From positions 24,540,558 to 24,604,557 of the forward strand of contig NC_030388.2 in the NCBI RefSeq assembly GCF_001625215.2: 64,000 nucleotides of DNA. Reading direction: 5' to 3'. The notes below the pieces were generated by a model. That model had not been told where the DNA came from. It did no database searches and worked only from the letters and a program-made list of their open reading frames with translations. Shown here one piece after another: positions 49,152 through 59,439 of the stretch; position 1 is the stretch's first letter, and every line of letters begins with the position of its first letter. The position numbers and the translations under genes were made by a program. The DNA is from Daucus carota subsp. sativus (taxonomy: Eukaryota; Streptophyta; Magnoliopsida; Apiales; Apiaceae).

Positions 49152-50564
49152 ATGGCCTTGAAGCTTCCCCCAGGCTATAAATTTTGCCCGAGTGACAAAG
49201 AGTTGTTGGAGAACTACTTGAAACCCAAGATTCAGGGGACGCTTTCTTGGGATGTGATCCAGGAGAAGGAGATTTACGGTCCCAACGCCAATCCATGGGA
49301 GATTTTCGATGACTCTTCGACTCAGTGGATACCCTTTGGTAAACAAAAATCTGTTTATGTGTTTACTCGTTTAACAAAGATGGCAGATAAGGAATCATCT
49401 GGTGAGGGGAGTGAAGGACACTATGTGAGGACAGCAGGTTGTGGCACGTGGCATGTGGAAACGGGTCGTAAGGCCGTCATGGATGGTGATAATAATCCTA
49501 TTGGGGAGAAGAGGATGTTGGTTTTTCAGATTAATGATAGTAATGGATTGAAGAGTGGAGTTCAGTATTATTGGAATATGCATGAGTATCTTTTGAAGGG
49601 GATTGAGGATTATGTGGTTTGTCGGATCACTCTTGATATGATGAAAACTGTCAAGGTTTGCCCCAAAGATGTTTCTGGAAGACGTGGCAGCACCAAGTCT
49701 AAAGCAAAGAAGAAATCTGCTACTACTTCTAATACTAATCACAGGGAAAAGGCGGTGTTGGTTGATAGTTTCTGCGATCCAAGAAAGGAGGTGGCCTCTA
49801 ATATTCATGATTCTAGTACGTGTGGATTCAGTTATGAGAATCAGAGATGTGATGAAGAGAGGATTGAGATGGTCTATCAGAATCTGTTGGCCTCGACGAA
49901 TACCCTTTGTCTCGATGGTTCTGACCACAGATCAATCCTTAATGAAGGTATGCCACAATATGATGATGCAAGGGGGAGGTCTCGTGTTGAAAAACCAGAG
50001 GGTCAGGGGCTGAATGTACTTAATGATGATCAGGGACTCAACAATGAAGAAGCCGCCCAACCAGTGAATTGTATGGGTGAGGGTTTTCAAAACATGGGGA
50101 CAGTATTATCAGATTTCAACGGTGGGTCTGAGGACGAAGTATATCTGGACTTGGAGGATATAAATATAATTGGTGATGATTTCTGGTCAGATGCTGACAA
50201 TGTGCCGATGATGGATCAGCCACTGCCCAACCGTGATGTTCCTTTAAATTTGGAGGATTTGCTTGATGCGGGCTCTTGGTCAGATTTATTGGAGGAACTG
50301 GGGCAAGACGACAACCATGTTGACAATGTGCCAATGATGGATCAGCCACTGCCCAATAGTGATCTGTCTTTGAATTTAGAGGATTCGCTTGATGCGGGTT
50401 CTTGGTCAGATCTATTGGAGAAACTGGGGCAAGTGAACAACAATGTGCAGGAGCAACAACAGCAACAATGGCAACAGCCTACGCAGAACATGAGTTGCGG
50501 ATTGGGGAAAAGGAAGTCATTCGAAGCTGAAGAAGCAGGACCTGCTAAAAAGTCTTGCATCTGA
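49152..50564 (+). CDS. Divergent NAC-domain transcription factor, copy C (470 aa)
   Basis: An intact intronless frame with the same layout as copy A: NAC fold with GTWHVETG, basic linker, two 42-aa acidic repeats (the second has LEDSLDAG, a Leu-to-Ser change in the hydrophobic patch), KRK..KK tail. It differs from the others at ELLENYLKPK, FQINDSNGLKSG and NIHDSS. A 12-kb Helitron has split its promoter about 240 bp upstream of the ATG, so its expression may differ from its sisters. The remnant E' at 57323 is a close relative of its 5' end, and F' at 58367 of its 3' end. Confidence 0.85.
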   Translation: MALKLPPGYKFCPSDKELLENYLKPKIQGTLSWDVIQEKEIYGPNANPWEIFDDSSTQWIPFGKQKSVYVFTRLTKMADKESSGEGSEGHYVRTAGCGTWHVETGRKAVMDGDNNPIGEKRMLVFQINDSNGLKSGVQYYWNMHEYLLKGIEDYVVCRITLDMMKTVKVCPKDVSGRRGSTKSKAKKKSATTSNTNHREKAVLVDSFCDPRKEVASNIHDSSTCGFSYENQRCDEERIEMVYQNLLASTNTLCLDGSDHRSILNEGMPQYDDARGRSRVEKPEGQGLNVLNDDQGLNNEEAAQPVNCMGEGFQNMGTVLSDFNGGSEDEVYLDLEDINIIGDDFWSDADNVPMMDQPLPNRDVPLNLEDLLDAGSWSDLLEELGQDDNHVDNVPMMDQPLPNSDLSLNLEDSLDAGSWSDLLEKLGQVNNNVQEQQQQQWQQPTQNMSCGLGKRKSFEAEEAGPAKKSCI

Positions 50565-51487
50565 TTTAGTTTTCATGTCCTGATTTTATTTTTAGGCTTT
50601 CTTGTATAATGACCAAGGTGGTTACTGCAGTTGTCTGTTTATTTACTTGGCCAATTAATCCAAGGGAATGAAACAATTTTTGTTACACTCTAAAGTTCTT
50701 GTATGTATACTGCTACACTTTGTCAATGGATGATGCACTCAACTCTGCATTCGATTTTCTGATTTATTTTCTTAGTCGCTTTGACAAATTCAGTGATTAT
50801 AACATTGTTGAAATCAATCTACACTCTACAGTGATTTAGGTCAATAGTATTAAGCTGCATTGCTCTGCAATTAGATAATATATTTCTTTTACTTGGTGAT
50901 CTTATATGTAAAGAAGCTTCAACTCATCTTAGGTATCCCACACTCTTCAACATTTTCTAGGCTATGAAGCCTGAGTTAAGCCAAGGAATAAGGCTAAGCT
51001 ATTAGCAAATTAAGATCATCCTGGTGTTTTAATGTGCGCTTGTATTTACTTGTGCATTCTCTGGACTCACATTTCCACCCATCTGCAATAAAAGACCAAG
51101 AATGTACTCGCATTGATTTAAGGATACGATTGCTGGTATGTCAATAGTTCTGATTTCTTAGACTTTTACTTAATTTCGTACTTGGATAGCCTCATATTGT
51201 GAGTAACTATCGCATAATCTACAATGACTAAAATAAACTTGTTGTTTTCTCCTTGGTCTTGCGTTGCATGTCATTTGTTAGGCATGGGAATTCAGGGTTC
51301 AGGACTTATATATTTCACTCGTTTTACATTAGAATCTTTTGTGTTCATGTCTTGTGTTGTATTAGTTAAAAGAAAAGAATTAGAACATTTAGACTAAATA
51401 TATATATGGAGCATGCCTCTGTTCTGTATGCTGAGAAACTTATGAGGGCTTGATCTGTCAGATGCAATAATTAGATGCTGATTGCCA
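50565..51487. repeat. 3' flank of NAC copy C, shared with other copies
   Basis: Homologous to the 3' flanks of copies A, B, D and F' (AGGCTTTCTTGTATAATGA, TTTACTTGGCCAATT and later blocks). No gene seen. Confidence 0.75.
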
Positions 51488-52242
51488 GGGCCGGCCTCAG
51501 AGATTTGGATTCCCCAGACGAACTTATAAAATGGTGCCCTTTCAAAGCAGGATTATATTTTTACGGTGGCATTAAGCTGTGTGTCTTACACAAAATATTA
51601 ATCATATATAACATTTAATTAGGTAGTTAGTAGAAACTTAGAAATAAAAATTTGCACCTAGACTAGAGAGTTAGGATCATAACAATTTATTAAAATGACA
51701 TACTCATTGCCATCAATTCCTTGTGCTGATCATCACTATTGACCAAATAATATGCATTTTTGCAAGCTAGTATCTTCCTTAAGGGTCAAAGTTACATACT
51801 GATATACCTAGAAACATATTAATTCCATCTGCTTGGCTGCAACAATCTATTACTAACTCCAGTAAATGACTGAATGTACGAAATATCCCACTGCCTGTCC
51901 AGAACACTTCCAAAAAGTATCACTAGGTGGCAAAGCAAACTAACTGGAATTACAACATGTTTATTTTAACTAGCCTTAATTGCAAATCACTATTTGATAA
52001 TGGAATTAAAGAACAGGTATAGGGCTGCTTTAGAAAACCAGTACTTAATTTGGACCTCAGTTTTTTAACAATTAACTTCTTATATTTTCATAATAATTCG
52101 ATTTTACTTTTGCTAAGTATTTTCAAATTATTTATATATGTATACATATTACATTTTGGTGCCCCTTTCACATTTTGGTGCCCCTCTCAGCATGGTGCCC
52201 TAGACGTTCGCGTTGGTCGCTTTAACCAAAGCCGGCCATTGT
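51488..52242. mobile_element. hAT-like element with CAGGGCCGGCC end
   Basis: The left end is CAGGGCCGGCCTCAGAG and the right end ..ACCAAAGCCGGCC. Near the right end the motif TTTGGTGCCCC repeats, and ATGGTGCCC occurs at both ends. The paralogous spacers near copies B and D are continuous here (GATCGTTTATGATTATC), so this is an insertion. The right tip is decayed and I could not read a clean 8-bp duplication. No transposase frame. Confidence 0.65.
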
Positions 52243-52835
52243 TCATGATTATCATGGACTCAAATGAGAAATATAATAATTTTAATAACAAAACATGACC
52301 GAAGGTAAACAAAATTTCAATAATATTTTTAACTATCTTTGCTTGATACATTTTTGAAAATTACTTTGGCAAACTTGTTGCTATCTCTCTTTTCAATGAT
52401 ATTTTTAATTATCTCTGCTTGATTCATTTCTAAAAATAAGTTTGGTAAGTTTGTTGCTATCGGTCTTTGGTAATTATCTCCACGTCATACGCGAATTCTA
52501 ATTCTAAATTTCGTGAACGCATGCGAGTTAAATTCATATTGTAACAGACCAAAAATTAGTAATTTTTAGATGAAACGAATCGAGCCGAGCATTCGAGCCG
52601 ACCTCATTCGTTTGTTTGGCCAGCTCTACGTATCATCTAATCTGTGTTATTTAAACTAATTTTAATTTTGGGAATCGACGGTAATATTTTATCTTTAAAA
52701 TTTTAAGCAATAGTTTTAATATTGTATGGTTCAACATATTTTTTGAAGACAAGAACAACAAAGACTCAATTGTCTTTAAAAAATGAATGATAAATTATTG
52801 TCTCCAATTATTAATTAAGATATTATTCTGATGTA

Positions 52836-53072
52836 CTCCCTCCATCCCAAATTAGATAAGTTAGTTGACTTTGGGCACGTAAATTAAGGTGCATTGACTG
52901 TATAGTTCCGAAATTTATTTTTTAAAATTTTCTTTTATAAATAAAAATTTCATATTTAAATTTTTATTTGAAAAAATAAAATTTCAAAAATAGGTAATGT
53001 AGCTATGCGGTCAATGAATTTTAAAGTACGTGCCCGAAGTCAACGAGCTCATCTAATTTGAGATGGAGGGAG
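52836..53072. mobile_element. Stowaway-like MITE
   Basis: CTCCCTCCATCCCAAATTAG at the left pairs with CTAATTTGAGATGGAGGGAG at the right, with TA at 52834-52835 and 53073-53074. The GACTTTGGGCACGTA / ACGTGCCCGAAGTC arms continue the inverted repeat. Confidence 0.92.
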
Positions 53073-53189
53073 TAAAAAATAAGACACTTCTACCTATTAG
53101 AAAAGTAGAGCAATAAATTATTTATTATATAATAAAATAAGAAAATAAGAAAAGAGATCCTTTTAGGTTACATGACACTAGTTCATATA

Positions 53190-53417
53190 CTCCCTCCATC
53201 CCAATTTTTGTCTTGGTCAAATTAACTAAATTTTGACTGGTATTTTGTTATTATTTTTACATGATCCTGAAAATTGAAAAAAAACATTTTAAAACTGAAT
53301 GGAAGTACATTCTAATAATATATTTTTTATAAATTTTTTTAATTATTTAATATATGTAAATTTCAATGTCAATTTGACCACAAAAAGTCAAACAACACAA
53401 ATAAATTGAGACGGGAG
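53190..53417. mobile_element. Stowaway-like MITE
   Basis: CTCCCTCCATCCCAATTT at the left faces AAATTGAGACGGGAG at the right, with TA at 53188-53189 and 53418-53419. The right tip has lost a few bases. Confidence 0.8.
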
Positions 53418-53791
53418 TATAACGTTAGGATTTTTGGATGTTATAAATACTTAAAATGATATATTCTTCAGTAAGATCACGTAGATGTGATAGGGACAAC
53501 AACACTTATTCCCTGCTACAATCACAGTTCACAGCTTCAGGTTCAGCAGAGAAAATATAGCGGCCTGCAACAAAATCTAGTCTCTCGGAGAAGATGCTTG
53601 CTTGTTCCCTGGGTCCAGTACCTTTAGCAGCAAGTAATTATAAGAAGATATTCATCGAGGGTCCGTTTTCCATATTAGAAATATAAAAGATCGAAATTAT
53701 AAATTACAGTTGCTGCATGAAGACCCAAGATAATCTCTCTTCCAGCTGGCTTAGATCAGATAAAGATAAGAAAGACTCCATCTCAGGCGCC

Positions 53792-53799
53792 TATAAATA
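53792..53799 (+). promoter_or_regulatory. TATA box of NAC copy D
   Basis: TATAAATA follows GGCGCC, 124 bp before the ATG. The CTCTCGGAGAAGATGCTTG and ATCGAGGGTCCG blocks lie upstream, as in the sister genes. Confidence 0.8.
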
Positions 53800-53915
53800 T
53801 ACCAATCTTCTGTTAAATTCACTAGCTGCTTTCTACGCAAGTTTTACCACCACGCTCATACATTAACCTAGTCTGCTCTCAAGTCTTAAGGTTTCAGCAT
53901 CGTCGTGAATTAGTT

Positions 53916-55331
53916 ATGGCCTTGAAGCTTCCCCCAGGCTATAAATTTTGCCCAAGTGACAAACAGTTGTTGGAGGACTACTTGAAACCCAAGATTCAGG
54001 GTACCCTTTCTTTGGATGTCATCCAGGACAAGGAGATTTACGGTCCCAACGCCAATCCATGGGAGATCTTCAGTGACTCGTCCACTCAATGGATAATTTC
54101 TGGTAAACAAAAATCTGTTTATGTCTTTACTCGTTTAACAAAGATGGCAGATAAGGAATCATCTGGTGAGGGGAGTGAAGGACACTATGTGAGGACAGCA
54201 GGTTGTGGTACGTGGCACGTTGAAACGGGTCGTAAGGCCGTCATGGATGTTAATAATATTCCTATTGGGGAGAAGAGGATGTTGGTTTTTCAGATTAGTG
54301 ATACTAATGGATTGAAGAATGGAGTTGAGTATTATTGGAACATGCATGAGTATCTTTTGAAGGGGATTGAGGATTATGTGGTTTGTCGGATCACTCTTGA
54401 TACAATGAAAACTGTCAAGGTTTGCCCCAAAGAGGTTTCTGGAAGACGTGGCAGTGCTAAGTCTAAAGCAAACAAGAAATCCGCGACTACTTCTAATAGT
54501 AAGGATGGGAGGGAAAAGGCGGTGTTGGTTGATAGTTTCTGCGATCCAAGAAAGGAGGTGGCCTCTAATATTGATGATTCTAGTACGTGTGGATTCAGTT
54601 ATGAGAATCAGAGATGTGGTGAAGAGAGGATTGAGATGGTCAATCAGAACCTGTTGGCCTTGACGAATACCCTATGTCTCGATGGTTCTGACCACAGATC
54701 AATCCTTAATGAAGGTATGCCACAATATGATGATGCAAGGGGGACGTCTAGTGTTGAAAAACCAGAGGGTCAGGGGCTGAATGTACTTAATGATGATCAG
54801 GGACTCAACAATGAAGAAGCCGCCCAACCAGTGATTTGTATGGGTGAGGGTTTTCAAAACATGGGGACAGTATTATCAGATTTCAACGGTGGGTCTGAGG
54901 ACGAAGTATATCTGGACTTGGAGGATATAAATATAATTGGTGATGATTTCTGGTCAGATGCTGACAATGTGCCGATGATGGATCAGCCACTGCCCAACCG
55001 TGATGTTCCTTTAAATTTAGAGGATTTGCTTGATGCGGGCTCTTGGTCAGATTTATTGGAGGAACTGGGGCAAGACGACAACAATGTTGACAATGTGCCA
55101 ATGATGGATCAGCCACTGCCCAATAGTGATCTGTCTTTGAATTTTGAGGATTTGCTTGATGCGGGTTCTTGGTCAGATCTATTGGAGAAACTGGGGCAAG
55201 TGAACAACAATGTGCAGGAGCGACAGCAGCAACAATGGCAACAGCCTACGCAGAACATTAGTTGCGGATTGGGGAAAAGGAAGTCATTCGAAGCTGAAGA
55301 AGCAGGACCTGCTAAAAAGTCTTGCATCTGA
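53916..55331 (+). CDS. Divergent NAC-domain transcription factor, copy D (471 aa), chimeric
   Basis: An intact intronless frame with the same domains as copy A. The first about 196 codons carry private changes (SLDVIQDKEI, QWIISGKQ, DVNNIPIG, DTMKTVKVCPKEV, SAKSKANKKS), and its promoter also differs from B. From about 54505 the coding sequence is identical to copy B in every stretch I compared, and the match continues through the 3' flank. The switch suggests unequal crossing-over or gene conversion within the gene. The C-terminal acidic repeats and NLS-like tail are those of copy B. Confidence 0.85.
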   Translation: MALKLPPGYKFCPSDKQLLEDYLKPKIQGTLSLDVIQDKEIYGPNANPWEIFSDSSTQWIISGKQKSVYVFTRLTKMADKESSGEGSEGHYVRTAGCGTWHVETGRKAVMDVNNIPIGEKRMLVFQISDTNGLKNGVEYYWNMHEYLLKGIEDYVVCRITLDTMKTVKVCPKEVSGRRGSAKSKANKKSATTSNSKDGREKAVLVDSFCDPRKEVASNIDDSSTCGFSYENQRCGEERIEMVNQNLLALTNTLCLDGSDHRSILNEGMPQYDDARGTSSVEKPEGQGLNVLNDDQGLNNEEAAQPVICMGEGFQNMGTVLSDFNGGSEDEVYLDLEDINIIGDDFWSDADNVPMMDQPLPNRDVPLNLEDLLDAGSWSDLLEELGQDDNNVDNVPMMDQPLPNSDLSLNFEDLLDAGSWSDLLEKLGQVNNNVQERQQQQWQQPTQNISCGLGKRKSFEAEEAGPAKKSCI

Positions 55332-57217
55332 TTTTGTTTTCATGTTCTGAGTTTATTTTTAGGCTTTCTTGTATAATGACGAAAGTGGTTACTGAAGTTG
55401 TCTGTTTATTTACTTGGCCAATTCCAAGGGAATGGAACATTTCTTATGACAATCTATAGTTCTTGCATGTATACTCCTAAACTTTGTCAATGGATAATGT
55501 ACTCAATTCTGCATCCGATTTTCTGATTTATTTTCTTAGTTGCTTTGACAAATTCAGTGAATAACATTGTTAAAATCAATCAATAGCGCTTTAGGTCAAT
55601 AGCATGAAGCTGTATTGCTCTGCAATTGGATTATATATTTATTGTACTTGGTGATTTTATATGTGAAGAAGCTTAAACTCATTTTAGCTATCCCAGGATC
55701 AGAATCACATTCTTCAACATTGTCTAGGCTATGAAGCCTGAGATAAGCCATGGAATAAGGGTAGAGTTATTAGTAAATTAAGATCATCTAGTGTTTTAAT
55801 ATGAGCTTGTGCATTCTCTGGACTCACATATCCACCCATCTGAATAAAAGACCAAGAATGTGCTCGCATTAATTTAAGGATACGATTGCTGGTATGTCGA
55901 TAGTTCTACTTTTTTAGACTTTTACTTAATTTCGTACTTGGAGAGCCCTCATATTGTGAGTAACTATCGAATAATCTACAATGACTAAAATAAACTTGTT
56001 GTTTTCTCCTTTGTCTTGCGTTGCATGTCATTTGTTACGCATGGGAATTCAGGGTTCGGGACTTATATATTTCACTCGTTTTACATTAGAATCTTTTGTG
56101 TTCATGTCTTGTGTTGTATTAGTTAAAAGAAAAGAGTTAGAACATTTAGACTAAATTATCTATATATCGAGCATGCCTCTGTTTCGTAAGCTGAGAAACT
56201 TATGAGTTATGAGGGCTTGATCTGTCAAATGCAATCATTAGATACCGATCGTTTATGATTATCCTGGAGGCGATTCGACTTGTCTCGGCGAGTTGATTCA
56301 TCTCGGCAGTGATGAGACAAGCCAACATGATGTGTCGAATTTAAGTTGAGACAGGCGGTACGAAGCGAGACGATACGCGAATTCTGATTCTAAATCTCGT
56401 GAACGCTTCGCCTATTCAAATGATCCGTGCCGAGTTAATCTTGTCTTGTAACAGGAAAAAAAAATTGATAAGTTTTTAGATGAGACGAATCGAGCCGAGC
56501 TCATTCATCTGTTTGGCTAGCTCTACTTTTAATTTTAGGAACCGACTGTAATATTTTATCTTTAAAAATTTTAACTGACAGTTTCAACTTTCAATCTTGT
56601 ATGGTTCAGCATATTTTTTTAAGACAAGAACAACAAAAACACAATTACACAATTATCTTTAAAAAATGAATGATAAATTTTTAATATATTTTAATAGTTA
56701 AATTTTTTATATATATTTTAATATATCGTTGACACATTTGTGTTTTAGCAACATCTCAGTAAGGTATAAAATTTAATCAAGAGTATGCTAGTGGCTGTGA
56801 TATATGATATTACTAGGCACAAATATATATATAATTTTTATTAAAAATCATCAATAAACAAATAATGAGTTGGGTGTGAAGTCACTCTGTCATGTTATTT
56901 GGACAAAAGTTGGGAGGATCTTGTACTAAGTTTCCAGGATGATAATATGAAGCTCTTATTTCTCTGAAAGTGAAAAGCATTCAGCTAGAGCAAGTCCAAA
57001 CAATGTATGGACTATGGAGGAACCAGCATAACACATTAGCACATACACTTTTCCCGCCAAAACAAAGACTAAGAAGTATACTCAGACTCTCAGAGTAAGA
57101 ACATAAATATCTAGCAGAGAAAATATAGCGGCCTGCCTGTAAAAATATCTAGTCTCTCGGAGAGAGCTGATTGGAGGGTTCAGAGAAGATGCTTGTAATT
57201 CCCTGTGTCCAGTACCA
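55332..57217. repeat. Duplicate of the B-to-C spacer
   Basis: Matches 34245-36860 closely, without the 722-bp MITE. At GTCCAGTACC (57217) it jumps to AATCTTCTGTCAAATTC of the 5' leader. The segment between the GTCCAGTACC block and the TATA box of the sister copies is therefore missing. No independent gene seen. Confidence 0.9.
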
Positions 57218-57322
57218 ATCTTCTGTCAAATTCACTACTTTCTACACAAGTTTTACCACGCTCATACATTAACCTAGTCTCCTCTTAAGCCTTAAGGTTT
57301 CAGCATCGTAAGTTAGTTAGTT

Positions 57323-57620
57323 ATGGCCTTGAAGCTTCCCCCAGGCTATAAATTTTGCCCGAGTGACAAAGAGTTGTTGGAGAACTACTTGAAACCCAAG
57401 ATTCAGGGGACGCTTTCTTGGGATGTCATCCAGGAGAAGGAGATTTACGGTCCCAACGCCAATCCATGGGAGATTTTCGGTGACTCTTCGACTCAGTGGA
57501 TACCCTTTGGTAAACAAAAATCTGTTTATGTGTTTACTCGTTTAACAAAAATCCATGTGTTTACTCGTTTACTCGTTTAAAAATCTGTTTATGTGTTTAT
57601 GTGATAAAGATGGCAGATAA
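57323..57620 (+). pseudogene. NAC copy E', 5' fragment
   Basis: The 5' leader and the first about 76 codons match copy C with two or three differences. The frame then runs into a scrambled duplication of the GTGTTTACTCGTTTA motif and stops after 85 codons (57578-57580). A further scrap homologous to AAGATGGCAGATAA follows before a foldback element. The core promoter with the TATA box is deleted. It encodes only NAC subdomains A and B, so it is non-functional. Confidence 0.92.
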
Positions 57621-57621
57621 T

Positions 57622-58161
57622 AGTAAAGTATATACATGTATTTTAAGCGAAACACCACTTGCAATATTGCACTTCTAATACTACCACATGCAATATCACG
57701 GTTCATAACCCGATACAGTTTATGCAGTCCCGTATATACTTCTTAATGTTATTAACAGACAAAAGGATATTTATGTAGTTTCACCTCTGTTATACTTCTT
57801 TTGTGCTTCTTTTTGCTATATAATGAAGCTGCAACCCCCTGAATCATTCTACAACCTCACGCAACCCTAATTTTCTGGCTAGCATAACAGTTGGAAAATT
57901 AGGGTTGCGTGAGGCTGTAGAATGATTAGGCGGGGGTGTTGTAGGTTCGTTAAATAGCAAAAAGAAGCACAAAAGAGCCGTTATAAAGGCAAAATTACAC
58001 AAATACCCCTTTATCTGTTAATGACGTTAAGAATTATAGACGGGACTGCATAAATTGTATCGGATTATGAAATGTGATATTGCATGTGATGATTTTAGAA
58101 ATACAGTATTGCAAGTGGTGTCTCGCTTAAAGTACAGGTACACAAAATGCACTTAATTACT
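57622..58161. mobile_element. Foldback MITE, about 540 bp, long near-perfect hairpin
   Basis: The two halves are inverted copies over nearly their whole length: TTTTAAGCGAAACACCACTTGCAA on the left faces TTGCAAGTGGTGTCTCGCTTAAA on the right. The centre is CCTCACGCAACCCTAATTTT..AAAATTAGGGTTGCGTGAGG around a 20-nt loop. It interrupts the dead NAC copy. The target duplication and exact tips are not resolved. Confidence 0.85.
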
Positions 58162-58366
58162 CATAATAATATTATATCTATCTCATGCATTTTATAATGA
58201 AATCAATAGAAACAATGTGAAATATTTATCAGTAGGCTTGCGTTCCATGAGCTGCAAAAGTTGGGAGGATCTTGTACTAAGTTTCCATGATCATAATATG
58301 AAGCTCTTAGTGCATAGTAACACATTAGCACATACACTTTTCCCGCCAAAACAAACACTGAGAAGC
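58162..58366. repeat. Fragment of NAC distal promoter sequence
   Basis: Resembles the regions upstream of copies B and C (CATGCATTTTATAAT-type block, AAAGTTGGGAGGATCTTG, the TTTTCCCGCCAAAA site). It ends abruptly at AACACTGAGAAG, where the C-like coding 3' end begins. Confidence 0.75.
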
Positions 58367-58402
58367 TGAAGAAGCAGGACCTGCTAAAAAGTCTTGCATC
58401 TG
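58367..58402 (+). pseudogene. NAC copy F', last 11 codons and 3' flank
   Basis: The codons for the end of the tail (..EEAGPAKKSCI, stop 58400-58402) directly follow promoter-type sequence, so the entire NAC domain and acidic repeats are deleted. The 3' flank that follows (to about 59400) matches copy C and later copy A. It may be the other end of E', or a separate lost copy. Confidence 0.9.
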
Positions 58403-59430
58403 ATTTAGTTTTCATGTCCTGATTATATTTTTAGGCTTTCTTGTATAATGACCAAGGTGGTTACTGCAGTTGTCTGTTTCTTTACTTGGCCAATTAATCC
58501 AAGGGAATGAAACATTTTTTTTCATCACAATCTATAGTTCTTGTATGTATACTGCATGAACTGTGTCAATGGATAATGTACTCAACTCTGCATCCGATTT
58601 TCTGATTTATTTCCTTAGTTGCTTAGACAAATTCAGTGATTAAAACATTGTTGAAAACAATCTACAGTGATTTAGGTCAATAGTATTAAGCTGTATTGCT
58701 CTGCAATTAGATAATATATTTATTTTACTTGGTGATCTTATATGTGAAGAGCTTGGACTCATTTTAGGTATCCCAGGATCAGTGTCACACTCCTCAACAT
58801 TGTCTAGGGTATGAAGCCTGAGATAAGCCAAGGAACAGGGCTAGAGCTATTAGTAAATTAAGATCATCTGGTGTCTTAATATGAGCTTGTTTACCTGTGC
58901 ATTCTCTGGTCTCACATTTCCATCCGTATACATGCAATAAAAGACCAAAAATCTATACGTACTCACATGGGTTTAAGGATACCATTGCTAGCTAGTATGT
59001 CAATAGTCCTCATATAGTCGTATACAAGTAAAAGAGAAGCAGTCTTAATTGTGAGCAACTATCGCATAATTCACAATTACTAGCCTGGACTCAAATGAAA
59101 AAATATACTAATATTAAGAACAAAACTTGACTAGAAACAAACAGAAGTTCAATGACTTTTTCAATTATCTCCGTCTAATATATTTTCGAAGAATAAGTTT
59201 TGGTTACTTTGGTGTCATCTCTTTTTTCTTTGGAGTCCAAAATTTTAAAAAAAATATAATTTGTTATGGCGATAATATTTTAAATTTATTTATTTTTAAT
59301 AATAAATGTGTATGTCAAAATGTTAGTAAGATTATAATTATTTATTTATTCAACGATCTAGCAAAATTTGTGCAATCAAATTATGAACAAGTTATAACCT
59401 ACATTACCTGACAAAAAAAAGAGATATATA
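58403..59430. repeat. NAC-type 3' flank after F'
   Basis: Homologous to 50565-51480 and, beyond about 59100, to 30060-30330 downstream of copy A (AATAATAAATGTxTATGTCAAAATGTT). This marks the end of the tandem array. No gene seen. Confidence 0.7.
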
Positions 59431-59439
59431 TAAAGTTTA

